A program made the position numbers and the translations under genes. The notes beneath the pieces are model-generated. The model saw nothing but the letters and a program-made list of their open reading frames with translations. It had not been told where the DNA came from and made no database searches. Source: Aureispira sp963837355 (lineage in GTDB: Bacteria > Bacteroidota > Bacteroidia > Chitinophagales > Saprospiraceae). From it: a stretch of 64,000 bases of DNA. The stretch covers positions 1,922,001 to 1,986,000 of the forward strand of contig CAWIMY010000007.1 in assembly GCA_963837355.1 (NCBI GenBank), written 5' to 3'. Below are positions 33,186-42,873 of this stretch, in pieces (position 1 is the stretch's first letter; each line of letters opens with the position of its first letter).

Positions 33186-34430
33186 TTATTGAATTACATA
33201 CCCCATCACTCCTTCATATCTATACACGCTGTTTCCTGTTCCTAATTCATTAAAATTAGTTGTGTAAAAATAAGCACCATTGCCTAAATTAAGATACCTA
33301 TAGAAGGGCGCTCTTCCCGCAGCGTTGTTAGAATAGACATATCCTGTAATCCCTTCATAAGCATACCCTTGCGCTCCATTACCCAATTCATTGAAATTGG
33401 TTGTGTAAAAATGGCCAGTGCTAGGTCTATGGTATCGGTATAAGGGCTGTAGGCCCCCTCCAGAACTATTAGGACGTAAAAATGCGGCCACTCCCTCATA
33501 GGTGAATCCTTGCCCTCCAGTACCCAATTCATTAAAATTAGTAGTATAAAAATGTCTTCCGAGAGACGGATGGTAATAGCGATAGAATGGGAGCGCGTTG
33601 TACATGGCCGCAACGCCTTGTATATCTTTATTGCTCAACACATCTCGGTTGACACTATAGGTACTGCCGTTTTTCAAGGTAATCGTAGGTTGCCCATTAC
33701 TAGAAAAGGCAAAAGGACCGTACATCATGATGCTACCAAGGTCAAAAGACGAATATTCAGCCCCATCTTGGTTTTGCTGCTGATACGTTTGAAAGTTGAA
33801 TGCTCTTCCGCTCTGGATGTTTTGAAATAGAATGTTGACGTATTGGTCTCTGTCTGCTCTACTCTGTTCATGCCATAATCCTACCGCATGTCCAATTTCA
33901 TGAATAACAGTACCTGTGTTGCAACCATCTGCTAGTGTAATGGCTTGCGCGCCACCTACTTTACCAACAAAAGAGGAACAACCCGCCCCTTTTACAAATC
34001 GAACATAATCCGCCTGTGTCGTTCTTCTTACAAATCGGATGGGAGTATATTGTTCCCAGTGGTTAATGGCTTGGGTAACTCTTGCTTGGTTGGGCAATCC
34101 TGGATCAATATCATAGATAACCACACCGTCTGGCCATCTGCCAGAAGTTCTTCCTGTGGCTTTAGATTGATCGTGGTTGAGCGGAATTAAAATGTCACCT
34201 TCTAAGACATAATGACCGTTAATTTGCTCCACTTGTAAGACGTTGCCGTCGTAATTTATAGTGGCTACTTTTCCTAGTGTATTCGGAAAGGCGATTTCTG
34301 CGTGTGTAGAACAGTCGTGCTGTTCGGCGATTGGAGCCACCTCTAATTCCTCTCGGCTACAGCTGGTAAGAGCAAGTAGACCAATTAAAAAGGCACAGGA
34401 TTTTAAAATAATAGAATTTGAATTTTTCAT
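33186..34430 (-). CDS. Astacin-like metalloprotease lipoprotein with three C-terminal DUF5648-type repeats
   Basis: 414 residues. Lipoprotein signal with Cys24 in LTSCSREE. Catalytic domain 90-290 with the astacin zinc site HEIGHAVGLWHEQ (His ligands near residues 176, 180 and 186, catalytic Glu177) and the Met-turn SIMMYG. The C terminus has three about 43-residue repeats beginning FYRYYHPSLGRHFYTTNFNE, YRYHRPSTGHFYTTNFNE and FYRYLNLGNGAYFYTTNFNE, each ending in a GYxY or GVxxF strand, as in DUF5648 modules thought to act in adhesion. Probably a surface-exposed digestive or host-attacking protease. The catalytic half is shared with 34549-35724. Confidence 0.9.
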   Translation of the reverse strand: MKNSNSIILKSCAFLIGLLALTSCSREELEVAPIAEQHDCSTHAEIAFPNTLGKVATINYDGNVLQVEQINGHYVLEGDILIPLNHDQSKATGRTSGRWPDGVVIYDIDPGLPNQARVTQAINHWEQYTPIRFVRRTTQADYVRFVKGAGCSSFVGKVGGAQAITLADGCNTGTVIHEIGHAVGLWHEQSRADRDQYVNILFQNIQSGRAFNFQTYQQQNQDGAEYSSFDLGSIMMYGPFAFSSNGQPTITLKNGSTYSVNRDVLSNKDIQGVAAMYNALPFYRYYHPSLGRHFYTTNFNELGTGGQGFTYEGVAAFLRPNSSGGGLQPLYRYHRPSTGHFYTTNFNELGNGAQGYAYEGITGYVYSNNAAGRAPFYRYLNLGNGAYFYTTNFNELGTGNSVYRYEGVMGYVIQ

Positions 34431-34548
34431 AAAATTTGGGAGGTGTAAATGATGAATAATTATTTTAAATGGGTAATCGGAGTTAAAATAGCACCGCTCA
34501 AACTGGTGGATTGCTAAACGCTAGGCAATGAGAAATCTAAAGAGCTGC

Positions 34549-35724
34549 TTATAACAAGCCAGTATAAGTAGACCACAAGGCCGCTCCACCACCTGTATAG
34601 AGTACTAGGTTACCATCGTCTTGCATGATTAGGTAATTGTTGCTTCCACTGCCAAAGGTGGTGGTATGCCAAGTAGGGGCGTTCTGAGCATTGTATAGAA
34701 CTAGATTGCCATCGCCTTGAAGAACTAATCGATTAGAGGTGGTGCCAGCAGTAATGCTAGACCATGTTGCAACGCCATTTGCATAAACAACTAGGTTGCC
34801 ATCGCCTTGCAAGTACAGGTAATACACACCATTTTTAGAATTTAGAAAATTCCCCGCAGTCAAGGTCTGCCCAGCTCTTAGAACATCGTTAAAATACATT
34901 CGTCGAACGCCTTCTTTGTCTTGTGGACTCAAGGCATTTCGGTTGACATTAAACGTATTGCCATTTTTTAACGTGATGGTGGGCTGCCCGTTTTTAGAAA
35001 AGAAAAAAGAGCCATACATCATAATACTACCAATATCAAAGCCTGAATATTCGTTGCCGTCAAAACCTTGCTGTTGATAGGTCTGGAAGTTAAATTCTCT
35101 TCCGCTTTGGATGTTCTGAAAGAGGATGTCAACGTATTGATCTCTATTTTTAGCACTTTGCTCGTGCCACAAGCCTACCGCATGTCCAATTTCATGAATG
35201 GTAGAGCCTGTTGTACAGCCGTCTGCTAGCGTGATGTTTTGCGCACCACCTATTTTGCCAACAAACGAGGAGCAACCCGCGCCTTTTACAAAACGCACGT
35301 AGTCCGCTTGATTGGTTCTCCTTACAAATCGGATGGAGGTGTTTTGCTCCCAGTGGCTAATGGCATTAAAGACCCTAGATTGGTTGGGTAATGCAGGATC
35401 AATGTCATATACCACTACACCATTTGGCCATCTGCTAGTTGTTCTTCCAGTAGCTTTTGATTGGTCGTGACTTGCGGGAATTAAAATGTCCCCCTCTAAG
35501 ACATAACAATCGTTTACTCTTTCAACTTGTAAGACTTTACCGTCATAGTTGATGGTGGATACTTTTCCCTGCGTATTGGGAAAAGCAATTTCGGCATGTG
35601 CAGAACAGTCGTGTGGCTCTGCAACAGGAGCAATAGCCAGTTCTTCGCGGTTACAGCCTATAAGCGCTGATAGGAAGAATAAAAAGGCGCAAAGTTTTGA
35701 AATAAGGTAATTTGGATTTTTCAT
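34549..35724 (-). CDS. Astacin-like metalloprotease lipoprotein with C-terminal B-type lectin domain
   Basis: 391 residues from ATG 35724. Lipoprotein signal with Cys24 in SALIGCNREE. Catalytic domain has the zinc site HEIGHAVGLWHEQ and Met-turn SIMMYG and is nearly the same as that of 33186-34430. The C-terminal 110 residues are instead a bulb-type mannose-binding lectin domain with three QxDxNxVxY sites: QGDGNLVVY, QGDGNLVLY and QDDGNLVLY. It likely cleaves proteins on glycan-bearing surfaces. The paralogue upstream on the same strand is 118 bp away. Confidence 0.9.
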   Translation of the reverse strand: MKNPNYLISKLCAFLFFLSALIGCNREELAIAPVAEPHDCSAHAEIAFPNTQGKVSTINYDGKVLQVERVNDCYVLEGDILIPASHDQSKATGRTTSRWPNGVVVYDIDPALPNQSRVFNAISHWEQNTSIRFVRRTNQADYVRFVKGAGCSSFVGKIGGAQNITLADGCTTGSTIHEIGHAVGLWHEQSAKNRDQYVDILFQNIQSGREFNFQTYQQQGFDGNEYSGFDIGSIMMYGSFFFSKNGQPTITLKNGNTFNVNRNALSPQDKEGVRRMYFNDVLRAGQTLTAGNFLNSKNGVYYLYLQGDGNLVVYANGVATWSSITAGTTSNRLVLQGDGNLVLYNAQNAPTWHTTTFGSGSNNYLIMQDDGNLVLYTGGGAALWSTYTGLL

Positions 35725-36192
35725 AATTTGTTGGTTGTAGTAATTAAATTTATATAAGTTGGATATTCTTAACATGGTTATAGAGATTTATAGCCTTGGC
35801 TTTAGTAAGGTAATGCCTTACGCTGTTGTCTCGCATAAGGCAGCTGTTAATAGGTAGAGCTTCAGCTATTTTTATTATACTCAATATAAACTTTTTTGGT
35901 TTAAAAAGGCTTTTTAAGATAATTTACTTTTGATGCTATGTGTAGGGATTTTAAAAAGAACATGTTTTTGTCTTTTCGATGCTCTCCGAGATGCTAATTA
36001 ATCGTTTTGACGCTTCTGCTTCTGTAGGTCTAGCACTTATAAGAAGTAAAAGGAGCTTGAAAAATAAAATGCCCATTATGAAGCATTTGGCAACAAACTT
36101 GCAGCATTTTATAATTTTTAGTAGCTTTAGAGGGTCGCACCGCCCAAACTACTGGCGTATAAAAATTATTTGACCAACAAAATACAACAACT
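35725..36192. other. Divergent intergenic region between astacin B and the second secreted paralogue
   Basis: 468 bp, A/T-rich, holding two promoters. I see no supported gene. A short hairpin-like GGTAATGCCTTAC at about 35810 is too weak to call. Confidence 0.4.
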
Positions 36193-36801
36193 ATGAGACA
36201 GCTTATTTTTCTATGTGCCTTCTTGGCAATGGGAACCGCTTTGTGGGCACAAGAGTCCGACAAAACCCTAGTAAAAACGCTTAATCCAGATCAAGCCCCC
36301 AATGTACACATCAACATTCGCAACCAAGGCATGGAGTCTACGCCCTGGGACGAAGGTACCATTCGTGTACAGTTGGAGATCGAAGCCAACGTTCCCGAAG
36401 CCATTTTAGCGCAGTTGGTCAAAGCAGGCCGCTACTCGTTGGATGGAGGCAAAGACGGTGAAATTTACATCGTATCTGCTCCCAATTTGGGTAAAACTAT
36501 TACTATTGGTGGCAAGGATTTAGAAGAGAAAATAACCATCAAAGTACAGACCCCTGGTTATTTTGCTTTGAATGACCAAGGTATGTTGTCGAAAGAAATC
36601 AACGAAGAAGTGATCGCCGCGCGTTCTAACGACGCTGCCGAAGCCGCTGCTATGTTGAAAAAAATGAAATCTATTCAAGAAGATATGGATTTTGAAGTAA
36701 GCATCAAGTCTACTTCTAAATACGACAAAGCAATCGACTTGTCTACCTTTAAAATTATGGTAGATGGGGAAGAAATGGCCGTTGACCAATTGAAATTTTA
36801 G
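36193..36801 (+). CDS. Secreted protein, paralogue of 32294-33022
   Basis: 202 residues. Signal peptide ends at ALWAQ (residue 20). Conserved core as in its paralogue: DKTLVKTLNPDQ, PWDEGTIRVQLEIEANVPEA, LVKAGRYSL, KTITIGGKDLEEKI and VQTPGYFALNDQGMLSKEI. It lacks the Lys/Ala-rich C-terminal insert. Function unknown. It ends just before a strong terminator. Confidence 0.65.
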   Translation: MRQLIFLCAFLAMGTALWAQESDKTLVKTLNPDQAPNVHINIRNQGMESTPWDEGTIRVQLEIEANVPEAILAQLVKAGRYSLDGGKDGEIYIVSAPNLGKTITIGGKDLEEKITIKVQTPGYFALNDQGMLSKEINEEVIAARSNDAAEAAAMLKKMKSIQEDMDFEVSIKSTSKYDKAIDLSTFKIMVDGEEMAVDQLKF

Positions 36802-36831
36802 ACCTAATAAGGAATAAAAATATCACTTAAG

Positions 36832-36870
36832 AGCCGTTTTTAGTTATCGACTAAAAACGGCTTTTTTTTT
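36832..36870 (+). terminator. Terminator after the secreted paralogue gene
   Basis: AGCCGTTTTTAGT, TATCG, ACTAAAAACGGCT: a perfect 13-bp stem followed by nine T. Confidence 0.93.
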
Positions 36871-36901
36871 GTCCAAATAAGAAAAAGTGCCCCTTAACCC
36901 G

Positions 36902-36909
36902 TATCTTTG
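36902..36909 (+). promoter_or_regulatory. -10 box of the smc gene
   Basis: TATCTTTG, an exact TAnnTTTG match, 45 bp upstream of the smc start. No convincing TTG box at 18-20 bp. Confidence 0.5.
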
Positions 36910-36954
36910 AGCTTTTGAAAAGAATTGTGAGCCCTGAAGTAGGAAAAGATATAG

Positions 36955-39900
36955 ATGCGGTTAAAGAGTTTAGACATAAAGGGATTTAAAAGTTTCGCCG
37001 ACCGAACGGTGATTAATTTTGGAGAAGATGTCATTGGAGTCGTAGGCTCGAATGGCTGTGGAAAATCCAATATTGTAGATGCCATCCGTTGGGTGCTCGG
37101 CGAGCAAAAAACGAAGCAGTTGCGTTCCGAAAGCATGACCAGTGTTATCTTTAATGGAACCAACGGCCGCAAAGCATCGGGCTTGGCCGAAGTGTCTCTA
37201 AGTTTTATCAATGATCGCGGGGTATTGCCTTTAGAATACCAAGAGGTGACGATCAAGCGAATGTTGTACAAAGATGGGTCGAGTAACTACGAACTCAATG
37301 GCGTAAGATGCCGCCTCAAAGACATTTCTAATTTGCTGGCTGATACAGGGATGGGGTCGGATTCTTATGCGATTATTGCCTTGGGAATGGTAGACGATTT
37401 GTTGCAAGACAAAGACAATTCGCGTCTAAAGCTATTTGAACAAGCAGCTGGTATTTCTAAATACAAAGGCCGCAAAAAAGAAACCTTTAGCAAGCTACGT
37501 GCTACAGAAGCCGACTTGTCGCGGGTAGAAGATTTGTTATTTGAAATAGATAAGAACCTCAAAAGCTTAGAGCGCCAAGCCAATCGCGCCAAAAAATACC
37601 TCACCCTCAAAGAGGAATATAAACGCTTGAGCTTAGAATTGAGCTATTTTAGGATTGCTAATTATAAACAAAGCTACAAAGCCTTAGAAGAGCAAATCAA
37701 GAAGGAGCGGGCTAGCAAAGCGGAATTGGATCAAGCTATTGACCAGTTAGAAAAACGCGTTACGCGCGATCAAGCTAGCAGCTTAGAAAAAGAGCAAGCC
37801 CTACAGGCGCAACAAAAGGAGTTGAGCCGCTTGATTGGCCGCATCAAAGGCAAAGAAAACGATCAAAAAATTCTAGCGCAGAAGATTCAGTTTTTGAGTC
37901 AGAACAAAGAAAAACTAGATGAGCGTTTGGTAGAAAACAAACGCCGATTTGTCGCTATTGAAGAACAAATTGATTTACAAAGTGAAAAGCTAGATACCCA
38001 GCATGCCTTAGGCGGCACGCTCAACAACGAACTACAAGAAGCCAAACTCCAATTAGAAAAAATCCGAGAACAGCACCGTTCGGTCAAGCAAGCACTTGAA
38101 GAATATGTAGAAGAGCAGCAGCAATTTAGCAAAGCCTCTTTTGAGCAAGAAAAACAATTGGCCATTCTGCAAAATCAAGAAGCCGCTGCTTATAAATCGG
38201 CAGAGCGCCTACAGCAAACGTTGCAGCAACGCAAACAAGAAATGCAACAGATTTTGAGCCAAGCCCAGCAATTGGCAACCTTGCAACAAGCCCAAGAGGA
38301 GACCGTAGAACAGCTAAAAACCGACGAAACAGAGCGACAAGAGCAACTCGCTGAGGTCGAAGAAAACTTAGAAACGGCCAAAGAAGAACTCGCACAACAA
38401 AGCCGTAGTTTAGATGCCAAACGCAATGAATACCAGTTGCTGCAAAGCCTAGTAGAAAACATGGAAGGCTTCTCGGCTTCTGTCAAGTTTTTGAGCAAGC
38501 AGCGGCAATGGGCAGAGAAAATTGTCTTGCTGTCGGATGTGTTTTACTGCGCCCCCGAGTACCGTGCAGCGGTCGAAAATTACTTGGAGCCCTACCTGAA
38601 TTACTACGTGGTGTCGGATTTTGCAGAAGCGTTGCGCGCCATAGATTTATTGGACGAACAGCAAAAAGGTAAGGCCAATTTCTTTTTGCTTAGTCAATTA
38701 AATGCTCCTTCTACTACTAGTCTTCCAGCCGCGCTTCCCAACACCCAACCTGCCTTGGAGGTATTACAATACGAGCCGATTTATCAAGGGCTAGCACAAC
38801 ATTTATTGGGGCAAGTGTTTATTGGAGAAACTCCTATAGATATAGAAACGTTAAGCACTGCGCATGTTTATCTGACACAAGATGGCAAGTGGATACAGCG
38901 CCAAAACGCAGTGCGTGGCGGTTCTGTCGGCGCTTTTGAGGGCAAAAAAATTGGGCGGAAGAAAAACGTGGCCTTACTCAAAGAGCAGTTAGAAGCGTTG
39001 CAAAGCAGTACCCAAGCCATTCAAGAGCAGGTAAAAGCCCTCAAAATACAACAACAGCAATTGCGCCAAGCCAACCAGCAAAAACAATTGCGCCAAGCCG
39101 AACAGCAGTTGCAACAAACCATCCGTCAGGCCATTGGTCTACAAGGAAAAGTAGATAATTTTGAGCAATACCAAAGCGATAGCCAAGCGCAAATTGCCAA
39201 TTATCAAACCCAAGCCCAGCGCCACAAAGAGCAACAAATCGAGGTGCAAAAAAAGGTAGATAAACTGCAAGAAGCCTTGTTGAAATTGCGCGATAATGTC
39301 TCGGAAAAAGACGAAGTCGCCCAAGAAATGGCAACGGCAATGTCCGAAGCCTCTTCTGAGTATAACAAAAAACACATCGAGCAGGTGCGGCATCAAAACG
39401 CCATGACCACCATCGAAAAAGAGCTGGATTTTGCTTATCGCCAACACAAGGAAATTAAAACGCAGCGCGAGCGCGACGAAGCCCTTCTCCATGAATCGGG
39501 CGATACCTTAGGGCAAGCCAAAGCCGACTTAGAAGCGATTATAACCGAATTGGAAACTTGGCGAGAAGAGCGAAAAACGCAACAGCTGACGGTAGCAGAA
39601 GCCGAAAAAACTTACTTTACTTGGAAAGGGGATAGCAGTGCGCGGGAAAAGGACTGGCGGGAGAAACAGCGTCGCCAAACGCAAGCCTTAGAGTTGTTGC
39701 ATCAGTTGGAACAGAAATTCAACGAAGTAAAGCTCCAACTCACCGCAATTGCGGAGCGCTTGAATGTAGAATTTGAAGTCAATATCAACGACTTAATTAA
39801 TGAGCAACCCAATCCTAAATACGATGAGGCCGTTTTGGCTTCGAATGTAGAGCAGTTGCGCAAGCAAATTCAGAATTATGGGGCGATTAATCTAATGGCC

Positions 39901-40488
39901 ATCGAAGCTTATGAAGAAATTCAGGAGCGGCATCAACTAATTTTGGAGCAGCGCGATGATTTGGTGCAATCCAAAGACAATTTATTAGCGACGATTTCCG
40001 AAATTGAGGAGAAAGCAACGGAGCTCTTTATGACAGCGTTTAACAAAGCGCGGGGCTATTTTGTACAGGTTTTCCGCAGCTTGTTTGACGAGGATGATAC
40101 CTGTGATTTGAAGTTGGTCAATCCTGAAACGCCTTTGGAATCGAAGATCGACATCATTGCGAAGCCGAAAGGTAAGCGACCATTGTCTATCAATCAATTA
40201 TCGGGAGGAGAAAAGACACTAACGGCGACGGCCTTGTTGTTTTCACTGTATTTGCTCAAACCTGCGCCCTTTTGTATTTTTGACGAGGTGGATGCGCCTT
40301 TGGACGATGCTAACATTGCAAAGTTTAACAACATCATCAAAGATTTTTCTAAGAACTCGCAGTTTATCATTGTCACCCACAATAAGAAAACCATGCAGGC
40401 GGTCGATATTATGTACGGCGTAACAATGGTGAAGGGGATTTCTAGGGTGGTGCCCGTCGATTTTAGAGCCTTGGAAACGGTACAATAG
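36955..40488 (+). CDS. smc: Chromosome segregation SMC ATPase
   Basis: 1,177 residues, normal length for bacterial SMC. Forms a dimer that loops and organises DNA. Walker A is GSNGCGKSNIVDA (from residue 31), with R-loop residues in the same lobe. Long coiled-coil arms are rich in Gln and Glu. The hinge is around 510-660 (SASVKFLSKQRQW, then PEYRAAVENYLEPYLNYYVV). C-terminal lobe: signature LSGGEKTLTATALLFSLY near residue 1081 and Walker B CIFDEVDAPLDDAN near 1106. No ScpA or ScpB gene adjoins. Confidence 0.96.
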   Translation: MRLKSLDIKGFKSFADRTVINFGEDVIGVVGSNGCGKSNIVDAIRWVLGEQKTKQLRSESMTSVIFNGTNGRKASGLAEVSLSFINDRGVLPLEYQEVTIKRMLYKDGSSNYELNGVRCRLKDISNLLADTGMGSDSYAIIALGMVDDLLQDKDNSRLKLFEQAAGISKYKGRKKETFSKLRATEADLSRVEDLLFEIDKNLKSLERQANRAKKYLTLKEEYKRLSLELSYFRIANYKQSYKALEEQIKKERASKAELDQAIDQLEKRVTRDQASSLEKEQALQAQQKELSRLIGRIKGKENDQKILAQKIQFLSQNKEKLDERLVENKRRFVAIEEQIDLQSEKLDTQHALGGTLNNELQEAKLQLEKIREQHRSVKQALEEYVEEQQQFSKASFEQEKQLAILQNQEAAAYKSAERLQQTLQQRKQEMQQILSQAQQLATLQQAQEETVEQLKTDETERQEQLAEVEENLETAKEELAQQSRSLDAKRNEYQLLQSLVENMEGFSASVKFLSKQRQWAEKIVLLSDVFYCAPEYRAAVENYLEPYLNYYVVSDFAEALRAIDLLDEQQKGKANFFLLSQLNAPSTTSLPAALPNTQPALEVLQYEPIYQGLAQHLLGQVFIGETPIDIETLSTAHVYLTQDGKWIQRQNAVRGGSVGAFEGKKIGRKKNVALLKEQLEALQSSTQAIQEQVKALKIQQQQLRQANQQKQLRQAEQQLQQTIRQAIGLQGKVDNFEQYQSDSQAQIANYQTQAQRHKEQQIEVQKKVDKLQEALLKLRDNVSEKDEVAQEMATAMSEASSEYNKKHIEQVRHQNAMTTIEKELDFAYRQHKEIKTQRERDEALLHESGDTLGQAKADLEAIITELETWREERKTQQLTVAEAEKTYFTWKGDSSAREKDWREKQRRQTQALELLHQLEQKFNEVKLQLTAIAERLNVEFEVNINDLINEQPNPKYDEAVLASNVEQLRKQIQNYGAINLMAIEAYEEIQERHQLILEQRDDLVQSKDNLLATISEIEEKATELFMTAFNKARGYFVQVFRSLFDEDDTCDLKLVNPETPLESKIDIIAKPKGKRPLSINQLSGGEKTLTATALLFSLYLLKPAPFCIFDEVDAPLDDANIAKFNNIIKDFSKNSQFIIVTHNKKTMQAVDIMYGVTMVKGISRVVPVDFRALETVQ

Positions 40489-40543
40489 GCTGCTGCTAGT
40501 TATCCAGTATCGAAACCAGCAGCAACCAGTACTGTTGAGGGCC

Positions 40544-41074
40544 TTATTTCAATTTGTTCGCAAAATTCTTTCTAAAACGCATGACTTTAGGGCCGATGAC
40601 GGCGCTGCAATAGGGGTTCTCTCCGTGCAAGTTAAAGTAATCGGTGTGGTAATCTTCGGCAGGGTAGAAGGTAGAGGCAGGGGTGATTTCGGTTACAATT
40701 GGCCGCTTGTTGCGCTCCTGTGCGTGTTCTCTAGACTGCTCTGCGGTCGCTTTTTGTGCTTCATTATAATAATAAATAGCAGAGCGGTATTGCGTCCCAA
40801 CGTCGTTGCCTTGACGGTTGAGCTGGGTAGGGTCATGGACATACCAAAAGGCCAATACCAAATCCTCATAGCTAATAACCTTGGGGTTAAAATAGACCAA
40901 CAATACTTCGGCGTGCCCTGTTGTTCCTGTGCAAACTTCTTTATAAGTAGGGTTGTCTACGTGTCCACCCATATAGCCCGATTGCACCTTTTCTACGCCC
41001 TCTAGATCCTGAAACATCGCTTCGATACACCAAAAGCATCCCGCGCCAAAAACGGCTTTTTCTAAATTATCCAT
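40544..41074 (-). CDS. msrA: Peptide-methionine (S)-S-oxide reductase
   Basis: 176 residues. Repairs oxidised Met in proteins. The active-site motif is VFGAGCFWCIEAMF with the catalytic Cys, followed by SGYMGGHVDNPTYKEVCTG, HAEVLLVYFNP, HDPTQLNRQGNDVGTQYRS and FYPAEDYHTDYF, all hallmark stretches. No MsrB fusion and no signal peptide, so it is cytoplasmic. It converges on smc. Confidence 0.96.
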   Translation of the reverse strand: MDNLEKAVFGAGCFWCIEAMFQDLEGVEKVQSGYMGGHVDNPTYKEVCTGTTGHAEVLLVYFNPKVISYEDLVLAFWYVHDPTQLNRQGNDVGTQYRSAIYYYNEAQKATAEQSREHAQERNKRPIVTEITPASTFYPAEDYHTDYFNLHGENPYCSAVIGPKVMRFRKNFANKLK

Positions 41075-41401
41075 GATATAGTTACTTGTATTTTAGTTGA
41101 TTAAAGCATCGAGAAGCACAAGGGAGTATTTTTTTGTTTTTGGAGACCAATACGGCATCTTGCCCTTTTTTTTCAACCCGTTGAAGGATACACTTCCATT
41201 TTGCTATTGCCTAAAGAAACGTTTTTTCCTTTATTTGGTTCATGGATTTCTCTTAGCTAGTGTACCCTTCAAAGATAGAAATTGGGCTGGAAAAGTAGGG
41301 GACTTCGGCGATTGTTTTTTGTTTGATAAACCGTTGACGCGCTAAAGCAACCACTTAGACAATCTATACAAGTTAATTTTTCGTTCTCTGCCTTAAAACT
41401 G

Positions 41402-41409
41402 TATCTTTG
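41402..41409 (+). promoter_or_regulatory. -10 box upstream of the polysaccharide locus
   Basis: TATCTTTG, an exact TAnnTTTG match, 86 bp before the ugd start. It may drive the start of the locus. Confidence 0.45.
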
Positions 41410-41494
41410 TGGAGTGGTGAGTACCGCTACGAAAAAGTAGTCATACGAAAAGACCACCGCGATTCCAACGACATTAATCATCAAAAAAAAGGAA

Positions 41495-42829
41495 ATGAAT
41501 ATAGCAATTATCGGAACGGGCTATGTAGGTTTAGTAACAGGAACATGTTTTGCCGAAACGGGCAATAAAGTAGTCTGTGTAGACATTGACGCGGATAAAG
41601 TGGCGCGTATGCAAGCGGGTGAAGTTCCTATTTTTGAGCCTGGCCTTTCTGTAATTTTTGAGCGCAATACCAACGACGGACGATTGACGTTTACTACTAA
41701 TTTAGAACAGGCCGTCGCGAGTGCAGAGATGATTTTCTTGGCCTTGCCAACCCCTCCTGGTGCGGATGGCTCTGCCGACTTATCGTATGTCTTGGGTGTC
41801 GCCGAGCAGTTGAGCCATATTTTGACTAAATATACGGTTATTGTAGACAAAAGTACCGTGCCAGTGGGAACTGCCGAGAAAGTAACGGCTATTCTAAGTA
41901 AGAACCTGAGCGATGACTTATTTGATGTCGTATCTAATCCTGAATTTTTGCGCGAAGGGGTTGCTGTAGAAGATTTTATGAAGCCCGACCGTGTGGTCAT
42001 TGGAACGAGTTCGGAGCGTGCCCGCGAAGTCATGGAGCGCTTGTACCGTCCTTTTGTCCGCCAAGGCAATCCTATTTTCTTTATGGATGAGCGCTCGGCG
42101 GAAGTCACTAAATACGCCGCGAATTCTTACTTGGCAACGCGTATTTCCTTTATGAATGAAATTGCCAACTTGTGTGAGCTCGTTGGGGCAAACGTAGACG
42201 AAGTACGTCGTGGAATGGGCGCAGATGGCCGCATTGGCAAGCGCTTTTTATTTGCAGGCATTGGTTACGGAGGCAGTTGCTTCCCTAAAGATGTGAAGGC
42301 GCTCGCTAAAACCGCAGGTGACTATGACTATAATTTCCAAATTTTGAGCGCCGTTATGGATGTCAACAAACGACAGAAATTACGTTTGGTTGATAAAATG
42401 AATAACTACTACGACGGTAATTTATCGGGTAAAGTAGTGGCTATATGGGGCTTGGCATTCAAACCCAATACCGACGATATCCGCGAAGCACCCGCTTTGG
42501 AGGCCATCGACCAATTGTTGGCAGCAGGGGCTACCGTGCAAGCGTTTGACCCCGAAGCGATGGACAATGTCAAAGCTCTATACGGCGACAAAATTACCTT
42601 TGTCAATTCAAAATACGACGCGACAAAAGGCGCGAATTGCTTGGCCATTATGACCGAGTGGAATGAGTTTAGAACGCCCGATTTTGGCGAATTGAAACAA
42701 CAACTCAGCGATGCCGTGATCTTTGATGGCCGTAACTTATACGACCTAGAAGTGGCCGAAGAAGCAGGCTTAGCCTACTTGAGCATTGGTCGTTCGGATG
42801 TCAATGTCCCCGTTAAGGAGCAGGCTTAG
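41495..42829 (+). CDS. ugd: UDP-glucose 6-dehydrogenase
   Basis: 444 residues. Oxidises UDP-glucose to UDP-glucuronate with two NAD+. NAD site MNIAIIGTGYVGLVTGTCFA, then FLALPTPPGADGSADLSYV, VDKSTVPVGTAEKV and SNPEFLREGVAVEDF; the catalytic Cys is in FAGIGYGGSCFPKDVKAL. The product feeds the UDP-glucuronate decarboxylase at 44790. It opens the polysaccharide locus. Confidence 0.96.
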   Translation: MNIAIIGTGYVGLVTGTCFAETGNKVVCVDIDADKVARMQAGEVPIFEPGLSVIFERNTNDGRLTFTTNLEQAVASAEMIFLALPTPPGADGSADLSYVLGVAEQLSHILTKYTVIVDKSTVPVGTAEKVTAILSKNLSDDLFDVVSNPEFLREGVAVEDFMKPDRVVIGTSSERAREVMERLYRPFVRQGNPIFFMDERSAEVTKYAANSYLATRISFMNEIANLCELVGANVDEVRRGMGADGRIGKRFLFAGIGYGGSCFPKDVKALAKTAGDYDYNFQILSAVMDVNKRQKLRLVDKMNNYYDGNLSGKVVAIWGLAFKPNTDDIREAPALEAIDQLLAAGATVQAFDPEAMDNVKALYGDKITFVNSKYDATKGANCLAIMTEWNEFRTPDFGELKQQLSDAVIFDGRNLYDLEVAEEAGLAYLSIGRSDVNVPVKEQA

Positions 42830-42873
42830 GCCGCTCCCTTTTTCTTTTTCTACTCTCTTCAACTTTTGGCACC

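Noticed and set aside
40489..40535. GCTGCTG/CAGCAGC inverted repeat between smc and msrA
   Set aside because: Long loop and no T-run; too weak to call a terminator.
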